A stretch of 64,000 nucleotides of DNA from Labrenzia sp. CE80 (lineage in GTDB: Bacteria > Pseudomonadota > Alphaproteobacteria > Rhizobiales > Stappiaceae), in assembly GCF_009650605.1 (NCBI RefSeq), contig NZ_WAJT01000002.1:62001-126000 (forward strand), given 5' to 3'. The translations under genes were made by a program, and so were the position numbers. Of the stretch, positions 49,721 through 58,035 are shown piece by piece. The notes beneath the pieces are model-generated. The model did no database searches and was not told the DNA's origin. It saw only the letters and a list, made by a program, of their open reading frames with translations. Numbering within the stretch: the stretch's first letter is position 1; every line of letters begins with the position of its first letter.

Positions 49721-50938
49721 CTAAAAGAATGCCTGAAGGCCGGTTTGGGCGCGGCCGAGGATCAGAGCATGAACATCATGCGTGCCCTCATATGTGTTGA
49801 CCGTCTCCAGATTCTGGGCATGACGCATCACGTGATACTCTTCGGAAATCCCGTTGCCACCGTGCATATCGCGGGCAACGCGGGCGATATCCAGCGCCTT
49901 GCCGCAATTGTTCCGCTTGATTAGCGAGATCATTTCCGGGGCGACTTTGCCGGCGTCGAACAGTTGGCCGACCCGCAGCGCTGCCTGAAGGCCAAGAGTG
50001 ATCTCGGTTTGCATGTCCGCGAGCTTCTTTTGGAACAACTGGGTTTGGGCCAGTGGACGACCAAACTGTTCGCGCTCGAGGCCATATTGGCGCGCACGTG
50101 TCCAGCAGTCTTCGGCAGCTCCCATGGAGCCCCAGGCAATTCCGTAGCGGGCGCGGTTGAGACAGCCAAACGGCCCCTTGAGTCCGGAAACATTCGGTAG
50201 CAGCGCGTCTTCACAGACCTCTACGTTGTCCATAACGATCTCGCCGGTAATCGACGCACGCAGGGACAGTTTGCCGCCAATTTTCGGTGCGGACAGACCC
50301 TTCATGCCTTTTTCCAGCACGAAACCCCGGATTGCACCATCATGAGCTTCGGACTTCGCCCAAACGACGAAAACGTCGGCAATCGGCGAGTTCGAAATCC
50401 ACATCTTGGAACCGGTCAGCTTGTAACCGCCGTCGATTTTCTCAGCGCGGGTGCGCATACCGGCAGGGTCTGATCCGGCATCGGGCTCGGTCAGGCCAAA
50501 ACAGCCGACAAATTCACCGGTGGCGAGCTTCGGCAGATAATTCTTGCGCTGCTCTTCGGATCCATAGGCATAGATCGGATACATCACCAGTGAGGATTGA
50601 ACGCTCATCATGGACCGGTAGCCGGAATCGATGCGCTCGACTTCACGCGCTACGAGCCCATAGGCGACGTAGGAAGCACCGGCACCGCCGTATTCATCCG
50701 GCAAGGTGACGCCAAGCAGCCCGAGTTCACCCATCTCGTTGAAGATTTCGCGGTCTGTTTTCTCTTCACGGTAGGCCTCGATGACGCGCGGCAGAAGCCT
50801 CTCCTGAGCATAGGACCGGGCGCTGTCCATGATCAGCGCTTCATCTTCGCCCAACTGCTCTCGCAGTTGAAACGGGTCCTGCCAGTCAAAGGTTCCGCCG
50901 CCGGCAGGGGCGGATTTTGTGGTTGCTGATGCGTTCAT
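49721..50938 (-). CDS. gcdH: Glutaryl-CoA dehydrogenase
   Basis: The 405-residue acyl-CoA dehydrogenase family protein has CFGLTEPDAGSDPAGMRTRAEK near 153-174, MWISNSPIADVFVVWAKSE near 185-203, and the C-terminal signature ETVNTYEGTHDVHALILGRAQTG near 379-401, where the Glu of YEGTHD is the catalytic base. This ending is characteristic of GcdH, which converts glutaryl-CoA to crotonyl-CoA in lysine and tryptophan breakdown. AGGGAGAG precedes the start. A LysR regulator diverges from it. Confidence 0.94.
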   Translation of the reverse strand: MNASATTKSAPAGGGTFDWQDPFQLREQLGEDEALIMDSARSYAQERLLPRVIEAYREEKTDREIFNEMGELGLLGVTLPDEYGGAGASYVAYGLVAREVERIDSGYRSMMSVQSSLVMYPIYAYGSEEQRKNYLPKLATGEFVGCFGLTEPDAGSDPAGMRTRAEKIDGGYKLTGSKMWISNSPIADVFVVWAKSEAHDGAIRGFVLEKGMKGLSAPKIGGKLSLRASITGEIVMDNVEVCEDALLPNVSGLKGPFGCLNRARYGIAWGSMGAAEDCWTRARQYGLEREQFGRPLAQTQLFQKKLADMQTEITLGLQAALRVGQLFDAGKVAPEMISLIKRNNCGKALDIARVARDMHGGNGISEEYHVMRHAQNLETVNTYEGTHDVHALILGRAQTGLQAFF

Positions 50939-51124
50939 GGGGCTCTCCCTTGCGCCGTGAGGCTGGATTCTACATCCGGGGACGATCTTCGCCGCCGCGC
51001 CAGGATGGAATGAAAATAGTGCTCGAGGCGGATAGTGCAGAAAGATCTGCTTGCAAAAAAGAGATTTCTTCTCCTCTAATCATGCCAATATGGAATGAAC
51101 TCGACAAGACTTATGGATCCGGAC

Positions 51125-52048
51125 ATGAAACGCGCCTTTGTGCCGCCAGCTGATGCATTGATCGCCTTCGAATGCGCGGCCCGCCACTCCAGCTTTACCC
51201 GCGCTGCGGAAGAGTTACATCTCACCCAGGGCGCGGTCTCCAAACAGGTCCGCCATCTGGAGGACCGTCTGGGTGTCGAGCTTTTCAGGCGCGTGCGCCA
51301 GAGAATTGTCCTGACGGATGCGGGCAGACTTTATCTGCATGATATTCGCGGTGCCCTCGATCAAATGACGGCTGCGACGCGCCAGGTCATGTCATATGCG
51401 GGCAGCGAGGATGTTCTGAATGTTGCGGTTCTGCCGACTTTCGGAACCAGGTGGCTGGCACCGCGGCTTGTTGAGTTTCAACGCAGGCACCCAAGTGCAG
51501 GTCTGAACCTGAGCGTCCGGCTGCAGCCCTTCGATTTCGAGGCCGAACCCTTTGATGGAGCCATCCATCACGGCGATCCGGTCTGGGCGGGTGCGATCGC
51601 CGAGCCGTTGTTTCCAGAGGAAGTCATTCCTGTCGCCTCACGTGCATTCAGGGATCGGCATGGTATTCGTACGCCTGGAGATCTTGCAAATGTGCCGCGC
51701 CTCCAGCTGGCGACCAGACCGCTTGCGTGGAAACAGTGGTTCGATCAGGCGGGCGTGGAAACAGACGCTGCCTTTCAAGGCGCGCGTTTCGAACAATTTG
51801 TCATGATCTCCGAGGCGGCCGTGCACAATGCCGGGGCGGCGTTGGTGCCACGCTTTTTCGTTCAAGAGGAACTTGCGTCTGGCAGGCTGGTTCGCCTCTT
51901 TGACATATCCCTCGCGCAGCAGTCGGCCTACTATTTCGTCTATCCTGAGAACCGCACCATGCGTCCGGTTGTGGCAAACTTCCGAAACTGGCTCATCGAA
52001 GAGGCGCGTTCTGCCCGTATGGACCGGGAAACCATGCTGCCCGGATAG
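51125..52048 (+). CDS. LysR-family regulator divergent from gcdH (GcdR-like)
   Basis: The 307-residue protein has a winged helix-turn-helix near 5-65 (DALIAFECAARHSSFTRAAEELHLTQGAVSKQVRHLEDRLGVELF) and a LysR substrate domain (DVLNVAVLPTFGTRWLAPRLVEFQRRHP). It resembles the GcvA/AmpR-like group and sits 186 nt from gcdH in the opposite direction, so it most likely controls glutaryl-CoA dehydrogenase. Start is unsure: ATG codons at 51095 and 51113 are also in frame, but only 51125 has a GGA-rich site before it. Confidence 0.85.
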   Translation: MKRAFVPPADALIAFECAARHSSFTRAAEELHLTQGAVSKQVRHLEDRLGVELFRRVRQRIVLTDAGRLYLHDIRGALDQMTAATRQVMSYAGSEDVLNVAVLPTFGTRWLAPRLVEFQRRHPSAGLNLSVRLQPFDFEAEPFDGAIHHGDPVWAGAIAEPLFPEEVIPVASRAFRDRHGIRTPGDLANVPRLQLATRPLAWKQWFDQAGVETDAAFQGARFEQFVMISEAAVHNAGAALVPRFFVQEELASGRLVRLFDISLAQQSAYYFVYPENRTMRPVVANFRNWLIEEARSARMDRETMLPG

Positions 52049-52085
52049 GGGACCGCAAAGCAGACAAGCAAACGGAGACTGTGAA

Positions 52086-53000
52086 ATGGCAGAAGCCACT
52101 CATATGCGCCTGATCCTTCACGGCAAAGCCGCTGCCCGGAACGACGTTCGTGCGGCAGTCGGCGCCGTGCGCGAGCGGGGCCACAAGGTGTCCGTTCGGG
52201 TCACCTGGGAAGCCGGCGACGCGCAACGCCTGGTCCGCGAGGCCCTCCATGAAGCGAAGCCGGAGAAGATCGACACGCTGGTTGCCGGCGGCGGCGACGG
52301 CACCTTGAATGAAGTGGTTTCAGAGGCATTGGCAGAGTTGTCGGAAAGCCAGGCAGCACCCTTTGCCTTTGGACTTTTGCCGTTGGGAACAGCCAATGAC
52401 TTTGCGCATGGGATCGGCCTGGGTCCGCGTGATTTGACCGGCTGCTTGACCATTGCAGCGCAAACCCCGGCACGGGCCATGGATGTTGGCGTCGTCAATG
52501 GCCGGGCCTTCGTGAATGTTGCGACGGGCGGTTTTGGCACCAAGGTGACAGCAGAGACGGACCCGACCTTGAAGCGTTTGCTCGGTGGCGCTGCCTATGT
52601 CTTCACCGGGCTCAATCGTTTTTCCGAACTTTCCGCCTGCGAGGGTCGTATCACCGCGGACGATCACCATTGGGAGGGCCGCTTCCTTGCGCTGGCGATT
52701 GGCAACGGACGACAGGCCGGTGGAGGGGTTCAATTGTGTCCGGAGGCGATACTGGATGATGGTCTGCTTGATCTGACGGTCATTCCCTATCCGGAGGCGG
52801 ATGAAGTTCCGGAGGTTCTCGCGCAGCTGTTCGAAAAAGGTCAGGAAAGTCTGAAGGAGAAACTGGTCTTGTGGAAGGTTCGCGACATCCTGATCGAAAC
52901 CAACGAGCCCCTTCAGATCAACCTTGATGGCGAGCCGGTTCATGACACCCGTTTGGAAGTCGCCGCTTTGCCCGGACGCATTTCCTTCCGGCGGCCGTGA
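52086..53000 (+). CDS. yegS: YegS-like lipid kinase
   Basis: The 304-residue protein belongs to the diacylglycerol/sphingosine kinase fold. TLVAGGGDGTLNEVVSEAL near 60-78 binds ATP, LLPLGTANDFAHGIGL near 97-112 follows, and MDVGVVNGRAFVNVATGGFGTK near 136-157 carries the next conserved block. YegS phosphorylates phosphatidylglycerol in vitro. The start is chosen at GGAG-ATG; a larger frame begins inside the LysR gene and is rejected. It follows the regulator gene by 37 nt and may share its transcript. Confidence 0.92.
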   Translation: MAEATHMRLILHGKAAARNDVRAAVGAVRERGHKVSVRVTWEAGDAQRLVREALHEAKPEKIDTLVAGGGDGTLNEVVSEALAELSESQAAPFAFGLLPLGTANDFAHGIGLGPRDLTGCLTIAAQTPARAMDVGVVNGRAFVNVATGGFGTKVTAETDPTLKRLLGGAAYVFTGLNRFSELSACEGRITADDHHWEGRFLALAIGNGRQAGGGVQLCPEAILDDGLLDLTVIPYPEADEVPEVLAQLFEKGQESLKEKLVLWKVRDILIETNEPLQINLDGEPVHDTRLEVAALPGRISFRRP

Positions 53001-53095
53001 CGGGATTAGCACTGGCCGAACTCAAGACCGCAGGGTAAGGGATCTGTTGTCAGGAACAGCGGCCTAGACTTGGTCTGCTGACAGGGCTTGGGTCG

Positions 53096-54178
53096 ATGAG
53101 CTATCCGCTACGAGACGAATTTCATAGGGCGCGCAAGGCCGTCGGCCGAACGCTTGATGGTCTTTGGCCTAGGGCCAGCTTTGCGCATGTGACAACAGCG
53201 CTCACGGATCAGCAGCACGCGCCTGTCAGAGACGCAGGACCTGAGTTCCTGCCAGTTCAAGCAAGAGAATTTCTGGAGCACTGGTCGACTGTGTCTGATC
53301 GCGAGGCGATCCTGCGCGTTGATCGGCCATGCACCGTTGATCCCAAGATGGGAATCCTGTTCTCGAATGGCCGCGTCATGTGGGGCTCGAGTGACATTCC
53401 GGACCGTGAGCGCAATCCGCGTTTCTTCTCGCACTTGACCAAGCCGAAGAGAAGTCTACCCGCCGCCATCCTGCTGCACCATTTTCATGGCGACAACTAT
53501 TTCCATTTCTTCCTCTATGTCCTGAGCAAAGCAGCCGTGGCCGAAAGGCATGGCCTTCCTGTCGAAATTCCGTTTTTGGTGCCTGAGAAGACGGCCAACA
53601 CGAGGTTCTTCCAACAGGCCATGGATCTTGGCGTCTTCGGTGAGCGGCAAGTCCTCATTCAGGGGCGGAAGGAAACGATTGCAGTTGAACAGGCCTATGT
53701 CATCCGGGCGTTTTTCTGCCACAAGCCTTATTTCGACTGGGCCTGCGACCAGCTTGATGTGCCTGCTCCCTCCGGGAGCGACCGGCGGATTTTCGTTCTC
53801 AGGGGGCAGAGCGCTGCCAACGGCCGAGCCTTTCGCAATCAGGATGAGGTCAATGCCCTGGCGGAGAGTTTCGGTTTCGATCTGGTGGATCCGTCGAATC
53901 TATCTCTTAGCGAACAGATCAACCTGTTCAGCCAGGCCTACGTCATTGCCGGTGCTCACGGGGCCGCTCTCACCAACATTCTGTTTCGACGCCGTCTGCC
54001 CTGCCGCATTATCGAGCTCTTCAGCCCGACAATGGGATCCCCGCATTATTACATGCTGGCGAAGGAGCTTGGCTTTGCCTACGAGAGCCTGATGACGCTC
54101 AATCCGCAGGGGCGTGCCTTCACCGCATCCACGGAAGTCGATCTCGATGGGCTTAAGCGGGTTTTCCAGAACCTGTGA
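53096..54178 (+). CDS. Glycosyltransferase family 61 (DUF563) protein
   Basis: The 360-residue protein has the GT61 pattern: LLHHFHGDNYFHFFLYVLSKA near 124-144, RRIFVLRGQSAANGRAFRNQDEV near 229-251, and FSQAYVIAGAHGAALTNILF near 281-300. Such enzymes transfer xylose or GlcNAc in plants and animals and are found in bacterial polysaccharide loci. It has no signal peptide and probably acts in the cytoplasm. It converges on a minus-strand glycosyltransferase pair with 9 nt between. Confidence 0.85.
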   Translation: MSYPLRDEFHRARKAVGRTLDGLWPRASFAHVTTALTDQQHAPVRDAGPEFLPVQAREFLEHWSTVSDREAILRVDRPCTVDPKMGILFSNGRVMWGSSDIPDRERNPRFFSHLTKPKRSLPAAILLHHFHGDNYFHFFLYVLSKAAVAERHGLPVEIPFLVPEKTANTRFFQQAMDLGVFGERQVLIQGRKETIAVEQAYVIRAFFCHKPYFDWACDQLDVPAPSGSDRRIFVLRGQSAANGRAFRNQDEVNALAESFGFDLVDPSNLSLSEQINLFSQAYVIAGAHGAALTNILFRRRLPCRIIELFSPTMGSPHYYMLAKELGFAYESLMTLNPQGRAFTASTEVDLDGLKRVFQNL

Positions 54179-54187
54179 TCGAGGGCG

Positions 54188-54925
54188 TCAGAGGTAATTC
54201 TTGAAATTCGGCATTGGAAGGCCTTGCAGAATGCGGTCCCGGTGTCTGTAGATAAGAGGGTGGATGACATCCGCGCAAAGGAATGACCAGGGCACCGGGT
54301 ATGGCGCGCTGGGCCCGTCCGCCGTTGGATCCGCTGCTGCGCGTGGGTCTGGCGCCTGGTCCGCGCTTAACCTGGGCATCAACAAGTCAAGCCGCTTTTC
54401 GACATGCGTCAGCCAAAGCGCTGTAAAATCTGTGTCTGGACGAAACACATAGGCGCACATTCCGATCATTTTGCGCCAGTTCGCACGGTAAAAGCGATAG
54501 CGTAGGTAGTTCGTGAACGCGCTTGTCTGTGTGTCCAGATGGTAGCTTGTTCCGTCGATCCGGTGCCTATGGATGTTTGCCACGCCCTTGGCCGACTTTT
54601 CACGGTAACCGATGCCAAACGCTTCCGGAGTTGCGTCCAGCGCATCGAACGCAGGAAGCCAGGAACTGTGGGTTTCCTTGATGTCGGCATAGCCGCCGCC
54701 ATAGTGGTGCATGAAATAGGGACGCAGATAGTCAGACCTGTGAACCGCAGAAAGATGCTGATACGCAGGGTGCAGCGGCGCGTCATCCTTCATCCAGCTC
54801 GCAAGGTTTTCAGGCGTCACGAGCGTGATCTCACATTGGCTGTTCGCCAAGGTCTTGAGACAAGCCGAGCGTGCTGGCGACATTTCATTGTCACCAGTCC
54901 AGAAAACGAAAATGTTCTTTTTCAT
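54188..54925 (-). CDS. Capsular-polysaccharide-type glycosyltransferase (GT32-like fold)
   Basis: The 245-residue protein opens with KKNIFVFWTGDNEMSPARSACLKTL, the start typical of capsular polysaccharide synthesis proteins of the GT32/mannosyltransferase OCH1 group. The DxD-like region HYGGGYADIKETH near 78-90 supplies Asp and Glu. The start at 54925 is used, since GGTCGAG precedes it; the longer frame adds 11 residues. Sugar donor unknown. It lies 29 nt after the GT2 gene on the same strand. Confidence 0.85.
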   Translation of the reverse strand: MKKNIFVFWTGDNEMSPARSACLKTLANSQCEITLVTPENLASWMKDDAPLHPAYQHLSAVHRSDYLRPYFMHHYGGGYADIKETHSSWLPAFDALDATPEAFGIGYREKSAKGVANIHRHRIDGTSYHLDTQTSAFTNYLRYRFYRANWRKMIGMCAYVFRPDTDFTALWLTHVEKRLDLLMPRLSADQAPDPRAAADPTADGPSAPYPVPWSFLCADVIHPLIYRHRDRILQGLPMPNFKNYL

Positions 54926-54954
54926 GCTCGACCTTGTTTGATTTCGGGTCTCAA

Positions 54955-55893
54955 TCACTGACCATCGATGACTTCGTAGTAGCGATAGGGTTTTTGCACG
55001 ACACCCTGAAGGTTTCCAAGGCCGCGCGCCAACCGCATACGGCTTTTGAAATAGCGATAGACCGCTCGCTCGCTGCCGAGTTTTGCCGGCAGATAAAACA
55101 GCGCCGATCCGAAAACACCCCCGAGCAGGCGTCGCAGGCCCTTGATGGTGAACTTCACGGCTGACTTCAGATAGCCCTTGCGCAGTACGGAGACCTGCAC
55201 GTGAGCTGCCGAGCTGGACCTTGACCAGCCAAGCAATCTCTCCGGTGCGACGCGGCTTGCGGGCACATATTCTTCAACCACCGCATCTGGTGACCAGACA
55301 ATCTTGAAACCATTGGCCGTGGCAGCCTCGAAAAAATCGAGGTCCTCATAGCCATAAAGGAACGCAGGATTGAAGCGCAGTTCCGCTGGCGGCTGGAGCA
55401 GCTTTGCCGAGAACAGGACGTTGTTGGTTGAAGCACGCGGCAACATCATGCCAGCGGGGTTCGAACTGGGAATCTCAGGATACCACCAGTCAGGTGGCTG
55501 CTTTTCGAAGTTCTTGGTCACCGCGCCGTAGCTGACATCCGCACCGTGCTCCTGGATAGAGCGCATATGCGCCTCCAGCCATCCGGCAAGCGCAATTTCA
55601 TCATCATCGATCAGTGCGACCCAATCGTATTTACGCTCGATCGCTTCACGGAGCGTGCGGTTGCGAGCAAATGGGATGCCGCGTCTCTCTTCAAGGGCGT
55701 AGTGAATGGGAAAGCGAGTGGCTGCGGCGAGCGCCTCGACACGCTCCTGGCTACGCGACTCTTGGTCATTTTCGACGACGCAGATCTCGACTTGCCAGCT
55801 GTCAGGGAACTCTTGAGACGTTAGAGAACGCAGGCAGTTTTCCAGCATTTGCGGCCGGCGTGCCGTGCAGATCATGATGCCGATGCGTTGCAT
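54955..55893 (-). CDS. Glycosyltransferase family 2 protein
   Basis: The 312-residue protein has the GT-A opening IGIMICTARRPQMLENCLRSLTSQ and metal-binding ALIDDDEIALAGWLEAHM near 93-110. The later YGYEDLDFFEAATANGFKIVWSPDAVVEE near 175-203 carries the conserved ED pair. It resembles succinoglycan ExoM-type transferases. A C-terminal basic stretch (KSAVKFTIKGLRRLLGG) may touch the membrane. It is upstream of the GT32-like gene. Confidence 0.88.
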   Translation of the reverse strand: MQRIGIMICTARRPQMLENCLRSLTSQEFPDSWQVEICVVENDQESRSQERVEALAAATRFPIHYALEERRGIPFARNRTLREAIERKYDWVALIDDDEIALAGWLEAHMRSIQEHGADVSYGAVTKNFEKQPPDWWYPEIPSSNPAGMMLPRASTNNVLFSAKLLQPPAELRFNPAFLYGYEDLDFFEAATANGFKIVWSPDAVVEEYVPASRVAPERLLGWSRSSSAAHVQVSVLRKGYLKSAVKFTIKGLRRLLGGVFGSALFYLPAKLGSERAVYRYFKSRMRLARGLGNLQGVVQKPYRYYEVIDGQ

Positions 55894-55981
55894 ATGCCGT
55901 TTGCCTATTGCGTTTGGATGTCAGCTTGGAGCAATGGCGACAAAGTAAATTTCTGTCAACCGGCGAGGAACTGGACCGTGC

Positions 55982-57055
55982 CTAGGACCCAGCCAGTTTT
56001 TCAAGAAGGCTGTCGTAGCGATTTGCAACCGTTTCGAGGCCGAGAGTGCCGACCACACGCTCGCGACCGGCAGTTGCGAGGTTGTCGCGCCGTTGAGCAT
56101 CGTCGATCAATTCGGCCAAACTGTTCCGGAGCCGCGTCTCGAAGTCATCAGCGCCAGGTTCTTCGAGCAGCAGGGCCGCATCGCCCGCAGCTTCGGGCGT
56201 CCCTCCCTGGTGAGTTGCGATGACGGCGCAGCCCGACGCCATGGCTTCAACGACGGCGCGGGGGAACCCTTCTCGAACGATGGATGGAAGCGCGGCAATG
56301 GTCGCTTCGGAGAGGTGTTTTTGAACTGCTGCCGATGGTTCATTTTGAAAGATGGCAATATTCACCAGGTCGGCGCACACGGTATGGATCTGCTTGGCAA
56401 AAGCGGTCTCCGCCTCGGTCTGCACACCCAGGATCAACTTGAGGTCCCAGTCTTTCGGGGAAAGTGACTGATAGGCGCCGATGAGGGGAAGGAGGCCTTT
56501 GTCCTGCCTTGCGCGCCCAACGTAGACAATTTCTTGTCGCTTGGATCGCGCAGGCGCCCAGACGGAGGTGTCGACGCCGTTGAAAACGACGGTCGCGCGG
56601 TCCTCAAAGCTTGGGAATTGCGCCAGAAAACGATCCCGGATGAAGCCACTGACAAAGACAATCCCGGCCAGCGGCGAAAATTGACGCCGCTTCTTCCATC
56701 TCGAAATGATGCTGCGGCTTTCTTTTAAAAGTCCGTGGCGGTGCAGCAGAACCGGGGTCTTGGGCAGGGCCTTGGAGATCCTGGCGGCCGTTTCCGGATG
56801 CTGGTGCACCACGACAACATCAGGCAGATCCGTGCGCAGCTGCTTCAGGAATTCACGGATCAGTGAGGCCTGGTTCGTGGCATGCACGGGCCGAAAATCA
56901 ACATCCTCAAAAGGGTCCGGGGTCGGGGCTCCGATCACATAGGTTGTGTCGCGAAAACGGCTTTTCAGGATGAGGTCCCGGGCAACAATGTCGATCGACG
57001 TCGCGCCTTGAGGAGAAAATTGCATGCCTCTCGGCAAAATGACGGCAATCTTCAT
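55982..57055 (-). CDS. Glycosyltransferase family 4 protein
   Basis: The 357-residue protein has a GT-B fold: N-terminal MKIAVILPRG, then VVFNGVDTSVWAP near 158-170, EIVYVGRARQDKGLLPLIGAYQSL near 175-198, and the donor-site block LPSIVREGFPRAVVEAMASGCAVIATHQGGTPEAAGD near 254-290 with the EGFPRAVVEAMA signature. Acceptor and donor sugars are unknown. It lies 88 nt before the GT2 gene and probably belongs to the same surface-glycan set. Confidence 0.92.
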   Translation of the reverse strand: MKIAVILPRGMQFSPQGATSIDIVARDLILKSRFRDTTYVIGAPTPDPFEDVDFRPVHATNQASLIREFLKQLRTDLPDVVVVHQHPETAARISKALPKTPVLLHRHGLLKESRSIISRWKKRRQFSPLAGIVFVSGFIRDRFLAQFPSFEDRATVVFNGVDTSVWAPARSKRQEIVYVGRARQDKGLLPLIGAYQSLSPKDWDLKLILGVQTEAETAFAKQIHTVCADLVNIAIFQNEPSAAVQKHLSEATIAALPSIVREGFPRAVVEAMASGCAVIATHQGGTPEAAGDAALLLEEPGADDFETRLRNSLAELIDDAQRRDNLATAGRERVVGTLGLETVANRYDSLLEKLAGS

Positions 57056-57153
57056 GGTAAACTCGTAGCCTGTCCCTGGGACGCTGAGGACCTGCCCAAT
57101 TCAATCGGACGGTGATCGTCGCGTCTTAAAGGCTGCGAGACCCGCCGTCCAGA

Positions 57154-57351
57154 TCAGTCGTCATCACCGTCGGGCACCACCACGTCGACCGCCGTTCCGG
57201 CAACTGTCGTCGTTGCGCTGACAGCCGTGCCAACAACAGTGCCGGTTGCTCCGACAACGGCGCCTCCGACTGCAACGGCAGCGCAACCTGAAAGACAGAA
57301 GAGGCAAAGAACAAGGGCAATCGCTTTTGACAAAGGCATTCTGGAATCCAT
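57154..57351 (-). CDS. Very small lipoprotein, glycine/valine/threonine-rich
   Basis: The 65-residue protein has a lipobox LSGC (Cys23) after a hydrophobic stretch (AIALVLCLFCLSGC). The 42-residue mature part is built from tandem GTVVGTAV-like repeats (GGAVVGATGTVVGTAVSATTTVAGTAVDVVV) and ends DGDDD. It resembles small NF038104-type lipoproteins; function unknown. The ATG at residue 5 is an alternative start, preceded by GGA. Confidence 0.7.
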   Translation of the reverse strand: MDSRMPLSKAIALVLCLFCLSGCAAVAVGGAVVGATGTVVGTAVSATTTVAGTAVDVVVPDGDDD

Positions 57352-57413
57352 GTTTGAACGTGCATGGTCCTATAACTGGGCAATCGCAAAGGAAGTCTTG
57401 TGATCTGGAGGTC

Positions 57414-57875
57414 TTAGAGCCAGCGCCGCACCTTTTTTCGATAGGTGCGATAGGCCTCTCCGAATCTGGCCTCCAGCGCGCCTTCTTCCGGTTTGATCTG
57501 CAATTCGGTCAGGACGAACATGAAACCGGCCAGGAAAATCAGGCCCGGAACTGCCCCAAGGAAAATGATCCACGCAAGAAGCAGCAGGCTCATCCCCAAA
57601 TACATCGGGTTGCGGCTGTAGCGATAAAGGCCCTGGTTGATGAAGACCTTGGCTTTGTCCGGTGACAGTGGGTTTACGGTCGTCTTGCGTTTCAGAAAGA
57701 CACCAACAGATGTCAATTCCAACGCGATGCCAACAGTCCCGGGCAAGACCGAAAGCAGTGTTTGTCCTGTGAAATGAAGCGTAAGCTCCGGGAACAGCCG
57801 CGCCACGAGCCAGATCAAAAACCCGCTCGCCAAAAGCCAGACAGGTGGTGGAATGCGCGTCTTCAGCCAACTCAT
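57414..57875 (-). CDS. ICMT-family (isoprenylcysteine carboxyl methyltransferase-like) membrane protein
   Basis: The 153-residue integral membrane protein has about four helices and the family's C-terminal pattern: VFINQGLYRYSRNPMYLGMSLLLLAW near 77-102 and EEGALEARFGEAYRTYRKKVRRWL at the end. Bacterial members methylate small molecules or lipids with SAM and are often poorly assigned. The start is MSWLKTRIPPP; the longer frame to 57923 has no site. It is single, on the minus strand, 161 nt from the aconitase X gene. Confidence 0.85.
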   Translation of the reverse strand: MSWLKTRIPPPVWLLASGFLIWLVARLFPELTLHFTGQTLLSVLPGTVGIALELTSVGVFLKRKTTVNPLSPDKAKVFINQGLYRYSRNPMYLGMSLLLLAWIIFLGAVPGLIFLAGFMFVLTELQIKPEEGALEARFGEAYRTYRKKVRRWL

Positions 57876-58035
57876 GCCGTCATCTTCACTTGCCCCCGGG
57901 CACAGTTGCGTTGGTCGAGGCATCAGGCGCCAAAAGGGGTGGGAAGGTCAAGCGCCAGGACGTTAGCGCGGCGGCTTCTGCAAAAAACCTCCCTTAAGAA
58001 ATCAGCTTGTCTGGACCCTTAGGTTTTGACGGGGA

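Noticed and set aside
50939..51124. LysR T-N11-A operators between gcdH and the regulator
   Set aside because: Several T-N11-A pairs exist by chance in this AT-rich stretch, but no convincing dyad was found.
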